A stretch of DNA of 64,000 bases from Candidatus Omnitrophota bacterium (GCA_014728045.1 WJMH01000010.1:62001-126000), one strand, 5' to 3'. Shown: positions 16,916-26,503, numbered from the stretch's first letter. Numbers and translations are program-made. The notes: generated by a model not told the origin, from the sequence alone.

Positions 16916-19102
16916 TCATTTGCCCGTATTCCTTGGCTGTACTTCTATATAATTCTCAGCGGATATGGTCCTGCCCTGCACCTCGTCCTCCGTCGCCACA
17001 TGCACGCTCAATATCTTGACGAGCTCTTCCCCGTCAACTATTATCTTCGCCTGGCCGTAATTATTCTTCCTGGCTATGTACCCGGTTACATTACAGATGC
17101 GCTCTCTTCCCGGCCAGTCTATTTCAACATCGTCGATCCATACCGAATAGACGCCCGTAACATACGGGGTACCGCTTACTGCCGGAAAATCCGTCACCGC
17201 ATAGTTGTCCACCTGATCATCAACATACTCCTCATAGGTCTTCTCCGTTGAAGAGACTTCCCAGTAGGGATCACTGGCAAGCTCGGCAAGGAACTGCACG
17301 TATCTGCCAGTTCCGATCGATAATCCTCCGGGATTGGAAGTGGAACCGGTCACGCTTTCCCAGTCGGTGGCGCCTGCCATGTATTCGTCCGAATCCGAAC
17401 GCGCTTTCAGTGTTATTTCCGTACCCGTTGGGCTGTCCTCGGACCATTTTACCTGATTATAGATCGGCGTGCTCAGGGAAGTATCGAAAATATGCGATTC
17501 TACGCTGCCGGATGAGTCCCACGTATCGATATTCGTGGTAATATAAATGTTCTTGTCTGTGGAGGGGGACTCTCCGCTCCAGTCAGGCACTCCGGCCATG
17601 GTGGAATAAGATGAGCCAGGCAGATAATAGGTGCGCGTGACACCGGATGTCCCTTCCCAGTACTTGGTCGTCGTTGAGCCGGCGTCCTGTATATTCATCG
17701 AGATAAAATAATCGCTGTCGGTCCTCAACGGATAGGCCGTCCACACGCTCCACACTTCAGAATCCGCCGGGATACTCACATCAGGAACGGGTGAACCGGT
17801 ATCGTCTTTAAAAAAGAGCTGCTGGTGACGGTGGAACTCTTCAACATCGAGTCCCGAGGTATTCCGGTTGGCCTGCCCGTCCGATCCGAAACTTCCGTCC
17901 CTTTTAGTTATATAAGCGCTGTGTATGTTGAGGGCATCACTTGACCCTGACTTGAATTTGACCCGGATCAGGTCCGCTTTTTCATCGATGCTGTCACGGA
18001 AAACAACCGTTCTTATGGCTACCGGCGGGGTCACTCCGCCGGGCATCGCACCGTTCCTGCCCTCCTGCTGGGAATCCCCGGCTTCGGCATAAGCGTACCA
18101 GGTGATGTCCCCCTCTTCATCCTCCTGGGGTATATCCAGAGCTATCCTCACCCTGTCACCTGTGGTTTCAGTGTTGTCCAGCGAGGCGTTATCGAAAGCC
18201 GATTCCCTCAAAAGATCATAATAGTCCTGTATCTCGACATAGGAACCCACTCCGCCGGCCGACAACTCCAGATAATTGTTGTTGCTCCATGCTCCGTCAG
18301 TGACAAGATTGGCAGAACCTGCAGCCACGGTGATGCTGCCCATTGGCGCATAAGAGGAATCATAATACTCGAACTCGCGAGATGCCCCCGCCGGCTCGAT
18401 CATGATATTATCTATCCCGATATCATAGCCTCCGGAAAGATCGTTCTTGCCGGTAACTTCGAACCTGATGGTGTGATCTCCCGAATCCAGTTTGGCCCAT
18501 CCGAAAACCACCTTTCCGGCCCTGACCGGGGTAGCTGAAGCGTCATAAAAATCCACTACGGGTGAAACGGAAGAGATCTCGAAGGTATTAACATTGGGCA
18601 GGAATCCGGTATCGGTGCTGTAGCTGCCGGTTCCAGCACCGGTAGTGACCACGCCCGCGAGTTGGGTATATCTCTCTTCGTCGGTGAGCGTATTATCTCT
18701 GTTATAAAGGACCGTGCGGCGCAATGTCGCGGTCCCGCCACCTTCGGAGTAAAGGTGGTAAATTATGGTCTTGTCCCAGTCAATGTTCCCGTTGGCGTTC
18801 AATGAATAAAAACCGTTATTGTCAGTCTCTGCCGCTGGCATGCTCACCGCTGTATAGGGACTGGCTCCGGAGGGGTAGAACACCATGTACGTAAGGCTGG
18901 ATAATCTCACGTCGTGCTTCATCGTCTCAAGCGCCTGCATCATGTTCATCCGCATGCCCGTCTGCTGAGCTTCGCTCATCCAAGCCCTGCTGGTAAATAT
19001 CCACGCAGAAAGTATAGCGCCTATGACCATAACAGAAAGTGCTGTTACGAAAAGCACCTCGATCACCGTGAACCCTTTTTTGTCGCGAAATCGTTTCATC
19101 AT
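16916..19102 (-). CDS. Very large PilW-like minor pilin with carbohydrate-binding-like module
   Basis: 728 residues, two to three times the usual PilW length. The prepilin signal is RDKKG/FTVIEVLFV, cut after Gly10 with Glu at mature position 5, followed by the long pilin helix. About residues 180-236 contain KLDSGDHTIRFEVTGKN and GYDIGIDNIMIEP, a pattern common in jelly-roll modules attached to glycosidases. Later segments, such as GRYVQFLAELASDPYW and the closing VYSVWIDDVEIDW, also look like beta-sandwich repeats. An adhesive tip pilin is inferred. A GTG 12 bases upstream is possible, but ATG at 19102 has GAGG at the right spacing. It forms a trio with the PilV-like and PilX-like genes. 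Confidence 0.75.
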   Translation of the reverse strand: MMKRFRDKKGFTVIEVLFVTALSVMVIGAILSAWIFTSRAWMSEAQQTGMRMNMMQALETMKHDVRLSSLTYMVFYPSGASPYTAVSMPAAETDNNGFYSLNANGNIDWDKTIIYHLYSEGGGTATLRRTVLYNRDNTLTDEERYTQLAGVVTTGAGTGSYSTDTGFLPNVNTFEISSVSPVVDFYDASATPVRAGKVVFGWAKLDSGDHTIRFEVTGKNDLSGGYDIGIDNIMIEPAGASREFEYYDSSYAPMGSITVAAGSANLVTDGAWSNNNYLELSAGGVGSYVEIQDYYDLLRESAFDNASLDNTETTGDRVRIALDIPQEDEEGDITWYAYAEAGDSQQEGRNGAMPGGVTPPVAIRTVVFRDSIDEKADLIRVKFKSGSSDALNIHSAYITKRDGSFGSDGQANRNTSGLDVEEFHRHQQLFFKDDTGSPVPDVSIPADSEVWSVWTAYPLRTDSDYFISMNIQDAGSTTTKYWEGTSGVTRTYYLPGSSYSTMAGVPDWSGESPSTDKNIYITTNIDTWDSSGSVESHIFDTSLSTPIYNQVKWSEDSPTGTEITLKARSDSDEYMAGATDWESVTGSTSNPGGLSIGTGRYVQFLAELASDPYWEVSSTEKTYEEYVDDQVDNYAVTDFPAVSGTPYVTGVYSVWIDDVEIDWPGRERICNVTGYIARKNNYGQAKIIVDGEELVKILSVHVATEDEVQGRTISAENYIEVQPRNTGK

Positions 19103-19136
19103 TACACGCCTCACTGGATTTTTCCGCGAAAAAACC

Positions 19137-19586
19137 TCATTCCATATCCGCGAACAAAGTTTCCATAACTACGGGCTGGCCTATGTAACTTATCTGTCCG
19201 GCATCGTCAGTAATACTGCCGTCCATGTAGACCTTTGCTCTTTGAACCGTCACTTTGACCTTTGCAAGGAACGCATTGCCGCTATAATTCTCGGTAACCT
19301 CGGTCGTCCTGACATAATGTCCGTCCGAAGCCAGGTTACCGTCGGCATCTACGCGCACATCCGTCTCTTCTGCGAATCCCAACTGGTCAAACTCCAGACG
19401 TTTGACCATGTCTATCCGTCTCTGTGCAAGATATGAAGCTGTATACACCCTGTCTATCCTCTGGGAAAAGACCGACGTCTGGGTTACCGCAGCGAACAGG
19501 GAAACGACCACCAGAGCCACCAGGGCTATGGATATGACCACTTCTATAAGCGTCATGCCTCTGGAACTATTGAGCATGCCGTTCAT
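19137..19586 (-). CDS. PilV/GspI-like minor pilin
   Basis: 149 residues. Prepilin motif SRG/MTLIEVVISIALVALVV with cleavage after Gly10 and Glu5 of the mature protein conserved; short globular domain of beta strands. It has an excellent AGGAGG site. It is the first gene of the three-gene minor pilin cluster, which sits between rng and rplU. It probably primes pilus assembly together with the two large minor pilins. Confidence 0.8.
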   Translation of the reverse strand: MNGMLNSSRGMTLIEVVISIALVALVVVSLFAAVTQTSVFSQRIDRVYTASYLAQRRIDMVKRLEFDQLGFAEETDVRVDADGNLASDGHYVRTTEVTENYSGNAFLAKVKVTVQRAKVYMDGSITDDAGQISYIGQPVVMETLFADME

Positions 19587-19622
19587 GATCGCCTCCTGGG
19601 TTTCTTATACCTTTACTTTAAT

Positions 19623-19652
19623 GATATACCTGTCGTATTTAATACTTGTTAA
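19623..19652 (-). promoter_or_regulatory. Weak candidate promoter for the minor-pilin trio
   Basis: Minus strand: TTAACA, 18-nt spacer, TATATC, in the 122-bp gap after rng. It lacks the TGA extension seen at other promoters here. Readthrough from rng is the alternative. Confidence 0.25.
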
Positions 19653-19708
19653 GGAGGGGTTAAGATTCAATTAATTTTTCTGAAACAGAAAACTGGATAA
19701 AGAGAAAC

Positions 19709-21253
19709 CTAACGTTCCTCCACTATCACGTCCTCTATGTGGAATGAACTGTCCTCCCGGATCTCTACCCTGCATTTGTTCCTGCGCTGAATGTCACTGA
19801 GCATTTTCGCTTGATCCTTGACAAGAACCTCGTGTATATCCGGATGGGTAACGGCAACGACATGTTTTCTTCTTTTGCTGCTCTCGGCGAGCACCCTCTC
19901 TATTTTGCGCACGGTTTCTATGGCAATTGTCTGAACGCTCTTGACAACACCTTTGCCCCCGCAATAGGGGCACTCAACATAAGAGGCGCTTTCTATGCTT
20001 TTACGCATTCTTTGTCTTGTCATCTCGACTACGCCGAACTGGGATATGCTCCTTAAGTTGATCCGGGCCTTGTCGTCGCTGAGGTTGTCCTGAAGAACGT
20101 GGAAGACCTTGTCCCTGTGCTCTCTTTTATCCATGTCGATAAAATCAATTATGATAATGCCGCCTTTATCCCTTAACATGAGTTGTCTGGGAATGGATTC
20201 GGCCGCTTCCAAATTAGTCCTGTAGGCCGTCTCCTCAAGGCTTTTCTTGCCAACATAGCTGCCGGTATTGACATCAATAACCACAACTCCTTCGGTCTGT
20301 TCTATGATAAGGTACCCGCCGCTTTTAAGCTCAACCTTCCTCTCGAAGATCTGGTCCAGCTGTTTCTCCAAATTGTATTTCTGGAACAGCGGAGTGCGGC
20401 CCTTGTAAAGTTTAACTTTCTTCTTGAGCGCAGGCATGTACGATTTGAGGAACTTGGTTATCCTCCCGTATTCTTCCTTGGAATCGACGACAAGCTGCGT
20501 GACATCTTCAGTGAATATATCCCTTATCATGCGCAGGACTATACCGTATTCTTCATAGACCATTACCGGCGCCTTCTGCTTCTCAGCGCGCGACTTGACC
20601 TTCTTCCAGAGGTTGATCAAGTATTTAAGTTCGCTAACCAGCTCCTCTTCAGACCTGCCCTCGGCTACTGTCCGCACGATACAACCCATACCTTCGAGGA
20701 ACTTGACCTTGTTGAGGACCTCGCGTATCCGCTTTCTTTCACCACGGTCGCTTATACGGCGTGATATGCCTATGTTCGAATCATGTGGAGTGAGAACAGT
20801 ATACCTGCCCGGAAGGCTGATATACGTCGTAAGACGTGGACCTTTTGTGCCGATGGCCTCCTTGACGACCTGCACCATCCTTTCATCCCCGACCTTCAGA
20901 ATATCTTCTATCCTGTGTGTGCGGCCCTTCTTCCTCGACTTCATCTTGGGTTCGTCCTCATCCTGTAATATCTCTTTAAGGATCGACTCCTTATCCACGA
21001 CATCACTCACATGCAGAAAACCGTTCTTGTCCATGCCAATATCCACGAACGCGGCTTCGATACCCGGAACGATCGCGGTGACCCTGCCCTTGAATATGCT
21101 TCCGGCATAATGCTCCAGCTCCTCCCTCTCCATGAAAAAGTCGACCAGCTCTCCGTCCTCAACGATCGCCGCGCGTTTTTCAACGGGAGTTACGTTGATG
21201 AATATTTCCTTTCCTGTCTTTTTCTGGCTTTTGCGCCTCTTTCTTCTTCCCAT
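19709..21253 (-). CDS. rng: Ribonuclease E/G family endoribonuclease
   Basis: 514 residues, the short RNase G form without the long RNase E scaffold tail. An S1 domain lies at residues 45-150 (GSIFKGRVTAIVPGIEAAFVD), interrupted by a basic insert near 100-115. The DNase I-like catalytic domain has GGIIIIDFIDMDKREHR, whose aspartates bind catalytic Mg. The zinc-link motif CPYCGGKG for dimerisation follows. It processes rRNA 5' ends and decays mRNA. The ATG has AGGAG. It lies downstream of the DUF2344 gene by 49 bp, as in a widespread gene order. Confidence 0.95.
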   Translation of the reverse strand: MGRRKRRKSQKKTGKEIFINVTPVEKRAAIVEDGELVDFFMEREELEHYAGSIFKGRVTAIVPGIEAAFVDIGMDKNGFLHVSDVVDKESILKEILQDEDEPKMKSRKKGRTHRIEDILKVGDERMVQVVKEAIGTKGPRLTTYISLPGRYTVLTPHDSNIGISRRISDRGERKRIREVLNKVKFLEGMGCIVRTVAEGRSEEELVSELKYLINLWKKVKSRAEKQKAPVMVYEEYGIVLRMIRDIFTEDVTQLVVDSKEEYGRITKFLKSYMPALKKKVKLYKGRTPLFQKYNLEKQLDQIFERKVELKSGGYLIIEQTEGVVVIDVNTGSYVGKKSLEETAYRTNLEAAESIPRQLMLRDKGGIIIIDFIDMDKREHRDKVFHVLQDNLSDDKARINLRSISQFGVVEMTRQRMRKSIESASYVECPYCGGKGVVKSVQTIAIETVRKIERVLAESSKRRKHVVAVTHPDIHEVLVKDQAKMLSDIQRRNKCRVEIREDSSFHIEDVIVEER

Positions 21254-21302
21254 GTTATTTACTCCTGTCTCATTCTTGTTGCCCGCGACCGATAGTCACG
21301 GA

Positions 21303-21617
21303 TCAGATTCTCTTTATCCCGCGTATCCTGATGCCCTCGGGTAACTGGGAATTCACCTCATCCATAAGAACCCCGGGCTCCCTTTCTTCCTCCAGCCAGA
21401 AGGCCATCTTTTCGTTATCGCTTTCCTTTCCGAGCTTGAGGGCCTCGGGCATGCTTATCCTCACTCTGGGCGTAAACCCCTTCGTGAGAACGAACGGCAA
21501 AGATACCCTTCGTATGGCCCTCCTGAAAAGGGTCATGACATCGAGATGTGAAATGAAAACGCTGTCCCCTTTTTTTGAGTATACAGCTTCGTATTTTACA
21601 GTATCGGGATTTGCCAT
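21303..21617 (-). CDS. Half-length DUF2344 (radical-SAM-associated) protein
   Basis: 104 residues matching the first half of the DUF2344/TIGR03936 domain: SVFISHLDVMTLFRRAIRR, TKGFTPRVRISMPEALKLGKES and LPEGIRIRGIK. Known members run to about 200 residues or more; this one stops cleanly, 49 bp before rng. A TGA in frame just upstream of the ATG fixes the N-terminus. No ribosome-binding site is evident. In many genomes this domain is fused or adjacent to the YgiQ-like radical SAM protein, which here lies 16 kb away at 37369-39126. Function unknown; a tRNA/rRNA modification partner is a guess. Confidence 0.7.
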   Translation of the reverse strand: MANPDTVKYEAVYSKKGDSVFISHLDVMTLFRRAIRRVSLPFVLTKGFTPRVRISMPEALKLGKESDNEKMAFWLEEEREPGVLMDEVNSQLPEGIRIRGIKRI

Positions 21618-21724
21618 GCTTCATGTCCGAAGCGAAGGACCCGGTGGGAAATACAGGACGGATTTGAGGATAGTAAAAACTCTTCTCGAACACTCTCGCG
21701 CCCGTATCTGCCCACTTAGGCCCA

Positions 21725-23524
21725 CTATTGTTTACTGTTCAACCCACTGGCTTTCTTCCTGAAATCCAGAAAAGGTTTATATCCTTTCTTAGGTTTATCT
21801 GCGGCCGGGTCAATATATACCTCGACCGTTTCGGTGGTCTCTTCCAACTCTTCCCGCTTCAATATATTGCTTTCGCCTTTTTTCTGAGTTGCGCCGGAAC
21901 CCACACCTTCACCCTTCACTATGAACTTGTTATAGAAAGTCTCCGTCTGTGACGACTTGATACTGTCTATACCATCCTTTACAAGATGCACGGTTATAAA
22001 GAACACTATTTCGGTCTTCTCCACGTCCTCCGCCTCATATTTGAACGTATTGCCCAGTATGGGTATACCGCCGAGAAGGTCGCCCAGAATCGGGAATTTA
22101 TTCTCAACCATCGTCACGTTCTCGCGTATAAGTCCCCCGAGGAAAATGGTCTCACCGTCCCTGACCCTTACGATAGTGTTCGCTTCCCTGGAACTGAATG
22201 TAAGGGCAATGGCGTTCAGGTTCGCGCCTACCTGCACCGTCTCGAAACCGTTCGCTCCCAGCCTGTTGGACACTTCGGGAAGAAGGTTGACCGATATATC
22301 CCCTTCTTCGTTGACATGCGGTATGACCGTAAGGAGAACACCTACCTCACGTGCTTCTGATTCTTTCTCGAACTCGACGGTGACTATACCCGCAGTCTGT
22401 GTCGTCTCCTGCGTCTTCTGCAGCATTATCTTCTCAACGACCTTTATGTTGGCTTTCTGGTTGTTCAGGGTCGTTATTCGCGGAGCCGACAGCACTTCCG
22501 CGTCCGTCCTGTCCTCGATAAGGCTCAGTGTCGCCGTGAACTGGCTGAAATCAAGCGTTCCGTAGGTAAAAAGGCTGTTCGTACCGTAAGTCAAGGCCAG
22601 CGGATCGAACACAGTCTTATCGATCATGGGGAAATCCGTTGTCCTGGTCGTAGCATCGGCATCTGTAAATCCCGTACCGGGATAGAAATGCCTCTGGGCC
22701 CCTTCCCCGAACCAGGGGATCACTCCGGCTCCCGTGAACGGGAAAGTCACAGGCCTTGCTGCACCTGCGGCGGAGATCACGGCGTTCCAGTCTATCCCGA
22801 ACCTCTCGTCATCGTTAAGCCTGATCTCAATGACCTTACAGTCGAGGATTATCTGGGGGGTCTTTTTGTCTATCTTGGCTATCATGTTCTTAACCTCGGT
22901 GATGCGGGCCGGTATGGCGGTGATGACCACCGAATTGGATCCTGATATGTAGGTCGCCCTTTCACCCTTTTTGACGTCGAGAATCGAATTGATGGCCATC
23001 ATTAACTGAAGGATGCTCTCCTGTTTGGCCTGGGCCACCACTTCCTCGCCCTCTTCCTCTTTTGAGAGTTCTATTTCCCTTATCATGTGGTTCAGGGGAA
23101 CTACCTCGGTTATAGGCTCTTCGTCCCTCAGCTGGCTCTTCGGCATTACGCGGATTATCCCCTGCTCCTGGTCACTTGAATAAACATAGCCGTAATTGCG
23201 GGTCACGATGTCAAGAGCGACCTCCCAGGGTTTATCCCTAAGACGCATGGTCACGCTTGCATCAACCCCCGGGGAAGGCACTATATCCACACCGCTCACC
23301 TCGGAAAGGTAATGAAGGACCGTCTTTATGTCCACGTCCTTGAAATTGACGGTTACGTTGCCCGTGGCGGGTAAGGGCTGTTTTACCGCCGAAGCTCCGG
23401 CGGCATCCGCGGGCGCCATTTCCATCTGCGCGAAACAATCCATGCTGCTTCCTGCAAAAGCAAAGAAAAGCGAAAGAAAAACAGCAATGGCTTTCCTAAA
23501 AACGTTTATTTTCCCAGTTCCCAT
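21725..23524 (-). CDS. pilQ: Type IV pilus secretin PilQ
   Basis: 599 residues. Signal peptide (about 1-33), then an STN/N0 domain (VNFKDVDIKTVLHYLSEVSG), one N1 repeat ending AKIDKKTPQIIL, and the secretin barrel domain with GIDWN, LSAPRITTLNNQKA and a C-terminal EKTEIVFFITVHLVKD. There are no N-terminal AMIN repeats, so it is shorter than proteobacterial PilQ. It forms the outer-membrane pore for the pilus. GGAGG lies six bases before the ATG. It is the last gene of pilMNOPQ; the 107 bp after it show no terminator. Confidence 0.93.
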   Translation of the reverse strand: MGTGKINVFRKAIAVFLSLFFAFAGSSMDCFAQMEMAPADAAGASAVKQPLPATGNVTVNFKDVDIKTVLHYLSEVSGVDIVPSPGVDASVTMRLRDKPWEVALDIVTRNYGYVYSSDQEQGIIRVMPKSQLRDEEPITEVVPLNHMIREIELSKEEEGEEVVAQAKQESILQLMMAINSILDVKKGERATYISGSNSVVITAIPARITEVKNMIAKIDKKTPQIILDCKVIEIRLNDDERFGIDWNAVISAAGAARPVTFPFTGAGVIPWFGEGAQRHFYPGTGFTDADATTRTTDFPMIDKTVFDPLALTYGTNSLFTYGTLDFSQFTATLSLIEDRTDAEVLSAPRITTLNNQKANIKVVEKIMLQKTQETTQTAGIVTVEFEKESEAREVGVLLTVIPHVNEEGDISVNLLPEVSNRLGANGFETVQVGANLNAIALTFSSREANTIVRVRDGETIFLGGLIRENVTMVENKFPILGDLLGGIPILGNTFKYEAEDVEKTEIVFFITVHLVKDGIDSIKSSQTETFYNKFIVKGEGVGSGATQKKGESNILKREELEETTETVEVYIDPAADKPKKGYKPFLDFRKKASGLNSKQ

Positions 23525-23571
23525 CAGACCTCCTTAAGTTCGCAAAATACGTTACCGCAATATCAATACAT

Positions 23572-23988
23572 CTATGGCTGTTCATAAAGCTCAAGTTCGA
23601 AAACCTGATCCTCTATCTTGATCCTGACACGGTTCTTACCGATGTCTTCCACCAAAAGAGAGCCTATCATGGCACCTTCCTTGATCATCTCCCCGTTTAT
23701 AATGACCATTTTCGACCCGTCGGGACCCACCAGTATCCCCTGAAGGGAAACATCATCAATGGACATTATGCCCGTAAGGCCCTCAACCCTTCCTCTAGCC
23801 GTCTCAACCCCAACAAGCGGAATGAAAGGGTCCCTCCGGCCGTGTGACTCATACTCGAACCCCCCCGGCTCAGCATGGGAATATACTTCACCCATAAGTA
23901 TGACTGCCGCCAAAGCGGAAAGCATTATGGAAGATGCCAAAATACAGGCGATATTATTTTTCTTCTTCTTCAACTGAAACATAAGCAT
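23572..23988 (-). CDS. pilP: Type IV pilus assembly protein PilP
   Basis: 138 residues. One N-terminal membrane anchor (about 13-35), then the PilP signature GRRDPFIPLVG and a small beta domain (VSLQGILVGPDGSKMVIING). PilP links the inner-membrane PilNO complex to the secretin. It overlaps pilO by 35 bp. It is short but covers the conserved homology domain. There is no lipobox Cys at the anchor, unlike many PilP lipoproteins. Confidence 0.88.
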   Translation of the reverse strand: MLMFQLKKKKNNIACILASSIMLSALAAVILMGEVYSHAEPGGFEYESHGRRDPFIPLVGVETARGRVEGLTGIMSIDDVSLQGILVGPDGSKMVIINGEMIKEGAMIGSLLVEDIGKNRVRIKIEDQVFELELYEQP

Positions 23989-24586
23989 TAAGCACTATCC
24001 TGACATCATGCATCCTGGGAGTACCGGAACTATTCCTTATGCTGAGGTCTTTTATGATGATCAGCCTCTTGCCTCTTTCAAGATTACTGACAAAATGTCC
24101 AAGCTGATGATAACCGCTTTTGGCGGTGATCCTTATCGGCATTTCCTTGTAGTATTTCTCGGATCCAGGAACCTTTGTATCTGCCCTGAGTTCTGAAGGA
24201 GTTATGCTGAGTATCTTTACCTTGGATGATTTTGCCATACTGGCCAGCCCTTCAAGCAGTTTCGGGATGTCTTTTTCGACCGGGAGCTGCTCGGCATAAC
24301 TGGCCTGCTCTTCGCGTAGCGCCTCCAGCCTTTTCGTGGTCTGGTTAAGACGCCTCACACGGCTGCTGACCAGATCTATCTTGTCGTTCAGGTCGTTCAC
24401 CACCCGTGAGGTTCTTGACAACTCAGTGAATTTGGGTATAACGGCGAACGAGAGATACAAAGCGATAAAAACAGCAGCCACTCCGGTGATCATATAGCTC
24501 CTCATGGTCTCGTCACTGAGGAACTCTTTTATCTGCTCTATATTGGCGTATTTCCTGGCCCGTTCGAGAATACTATTTATGTTCAT
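23954..24586 (-). CDS. pilO: Type IV pilus alignment protein PilO
   Basis: 210 residues. One transmembrane helix (about 32-52), a coiled coil (about 60-105: LNDKIDLVSSRVRRLNQ), then a ferredoxin-like domain (LPVEKDIPKLLEGLASMAK, followed by SGYHQLGHFVSNLE). It forms the PilNO heterodimer that transmits motor movement. Its ATG shares one base with the pilN stop (TAATG), indicating translational coupling, and GGAG precedes it. Confidence 0.92.
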   Translation of the reverse strand: MNINSILERARKYANIEQIKEFLSDETMRSYMITGVAAVFIALYLSFAVIPKFTELSRTSRVVNDLNDKIDLVSSRVRRLNQTTKRLEALREEQASYAEQLPVEKDIPKLLEGLASMAKSSKVKILSITPSELRADTKVPGSEKYYKEMPIRITAKSGYHQLGHFVSNLERGKRLIIIKDLSIRNSSGTPRMHDVRIVLNAYVSVEEEEK

Positions 24587-25254
24587 TATCTCCGCCGTCT
24601 TCTTCCGGTGTTTTCCGGTTGCTTTTTCTCCTGAGTCTCTTTGGCCTTGAACCTGCAGATGAGCTTGAACAACATGACCTCTTCCCCGGCCATCATGGCG
24701 TTCCTAATGTTCTGAAGCTCTATTTCGTCAAAGAACCTGAAAAAGTCCTTCTCATCTTTAAGGCTTTCCATGAACCTGCCGACCGTTGACATGGCGATTT
24801 CGCTCTTACCCAGGGAATATCCGGTAAGGTCCAGGGAAACGGGCTGATCGCCCACGGATTCAAAATGCCGTCTACCCGTGGTCGCCACCTTGAACTCTGA
24901 TAACCAGATATTGGATATAACGGCCTGATTAAGCCCATCCAGCAACTGCGCCCAGTCCAGATCGGGCTTTGTTATTTTCCGTATGGCCGAAACCCTTTTG
25001 TCCAGCCTGTTTATTTCCTTGGCTATATTTGCCGTTTTATCTCGCTGCGGCTTCATGTCCGCCCACTTTTCCTTCAAGGTAACGGACAATCTACTGTTAT
25101 TTCTCACAAGCATGATCAAAACCACATGCGTCATTAAAAGCACCGCGATGACCCCGACGGATATCGGCACCAGAGGAACCTTGGGCATCTGGGCGGCCTT
25201 GCGTTTTTTTCGCTTTTTCTGCAGTTCTTTTGGCAGCAGGTTGAGTTCTATCAT
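24586..25254 (-). CDS. pilN: Type IV pilus alignment protein PilN
   Basis: 222 residues beginning MIELNLLPKELQKK, the INLLP-type N-terminus that docks into PilM. A basic cytoplasmic stretch is followed by one transmembrane helix (about 29-49), a coiled coil, and a periplasmic domain with the LLDGLNQAVISNIWLSEF motif. It starts 33 bp after pilM. The C-terminus is very basic (NTGRRRRR). Confidence 0.93.
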   Translation of the reverse strand: MIELNLLPKELQKKRKKRKAAQMPKVPLVPISVGVIAVLLMTHVVLIMLVRNNSRLSVTLKEKWADMKPQRDKTANIAKEINRLDKRVSAIRKITKPDLDWAQLLDGLNQAVISNIWLSEFKVATTGRRHFESVGDQPVSLDLTGYSLGKSEIAMSTVGRFMESLKDEKDFFRFFDEIELQNIRNAMMAGEEVMLFKLICRFKAKETQEKKQPENTGRRRRR

Positions 25255-25287
25255 ATTATTCTCGGAAAGCTAAAAGTAACCCCGGGA

Positions 25288-26301
25288 TCAGCTCCTCAGC
25301 GCAAGCCCGATACTTACGGCAAGCTGGGATGCCACTCTGTCCACATCTTCCTTGAGTATATGGTCGGCTAATTGCATCCCTTCGACCGGGTTCCACGTTT
25401 TAAGTTCAAATCCTGTCTTGCTGGCAAGGTATTTTACTATGTTCTCCTGGAACATCATGCCCCCGGAACAATAAACATTGCTCACAGAGGCGCCGTACCT
25501 GTTCTCAAAATACCCGAAAGAAAGCTGCATCTCCCTCACTATGTCGTCAAGGATGGACTGCGCGGCCCGCTCGACGGCTTCACGATCCCCCGCTTCGGGA
25601 CCAAGAAGCAACTCTTCGGCTTTCTCTGCCGGGATATCCATGTCCTTGGAAATCGCTTTATATATATCTCTTCCGCCTATCTGGACCTGTCTCATGAAAC
25701 AGGGCTCCTTCCCAACGGTTATTAACATATCCGTCTGGGAATGACCGGAATGAAAAAAAGCGCTTCCGGTCTCCTCCACCGGGTTCGAGGCCATGAAAGC
25801 GTTGAACATGGCAAGAGAGTCTATATCCAGTATATTTATATGCATACCCAGTTCTTCCAGAAGTCTTACCTTGGATTCAACCAGGTCTTTTTTTGCTGCT
25901 GCAAGGAGAACCCTCATCTTGCCAGCTTCGGGAGAATCACCGAGCATGATAAAATCCATTACCACTTCATTGACATTGAACGGTATATACTTCTCAGCCT
26001 CGAAATTAAGCGCGCTGGCAAGTTGTTCCTTGTTCATTTTGGGAAGATCTATGAATCTTACTATCACGCTGGGTCCGGAAAAACCCAGATTGACTTCTTC
26101 CGGATGCAGGTCTATTTCGTCGAAGGTTTCCGCGATGAGCTGTTTGGTGTCTGATTCTTTTGCGCCGAAAGGTATCTTCTTGATGTTGTAAGCGGTCAGA
26201 ATATTGTTCTCGCCCTCTTTTTTGACAGAAACAGCTTTTATAGCATAACTGCCTATATCAAGCCCGACCGTTTCTTCTACTTTGATTCCGAATTTTATCA
26301 T
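25288..26301 (-). CDS. pilM: Type IV pilus actin-like protein PilM
   Basis: 337 residues from the chosen start. An actin-like ATPase at the cytoplasmic face binding PilN: phosphate-1 motif VGLDIGSYAIK, SHS2 insert region (LPKMNKEQLASALNFEAEKYIPF, a PilM hallmark), and the late NVYCSGGMM adenosine loop. A longer in-frame ATG start exists 17 codons upstream (26352), but homologues begin about at MIKFGIKVEE. Neither start has a convincing ribosome-binding site; a GGTAG-AGCG-CTACC hairpin sits 12 bases before the chosen ATG. Confidence 0.92.
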   Translation of the reverse strand: MIKFGIKVEETVGLDIGSYAIKAVSVKKEGENNILTAYNIKKIPFGAKESDTKQLIAETFDEIDLHPEEVNLGFSGPSVIVRFIDLPKMNKEQLASALNFEAEKYIPFNVNEVVMDFIMLGDSPEAGKMRVLLAAAKKDLVESKVRLLEELGMHINILDIDSLAMFNAFMASNPVEETGSAFFHSGHSQTDMLITVGKEPCFMRQVQIGGRDIYKAISKDMDIPAEKAEELLLGPEAGDREAVERAAQSILDDIVREMQLSFGYFENRYGASVSNVYCSGGMMFQENIVKYLASKTGFELKTWNPVEGMQLADHILKEDVDRVASQLAVSIGLALRS

Positions 26302-26411
26302 TTTTTGGAATAGGTAGCGCTCTACCCCTGTGAGATACAATATATAAAACATTCCAGCCCATAATATACAAGATATAGGCCCATGAATTATATATATATT
26401 TATTTAAAGAA

Positions 26412-26440
26412 AGGTTATCATACGGTGTTGATAAAGTCAA
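26412..26440 (-). promoter_or_regulatory. Promoter for pilMNOPQ
   Basis: Minus strand: TTGACT, 17-nt spacer ending TGA, TAACCT. It lies in the 151-bp gap after the TMTC gene. The leader to pilM is about 100 nt and very AT-rich. Confidence 0.6.
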
Positions 26441-26503
26441 GCTTAAGGGTATTTATAACTTGGGTGATCCAGGGCGAGTTACGATGGAAAAACTGCCGGA
26501 GGA

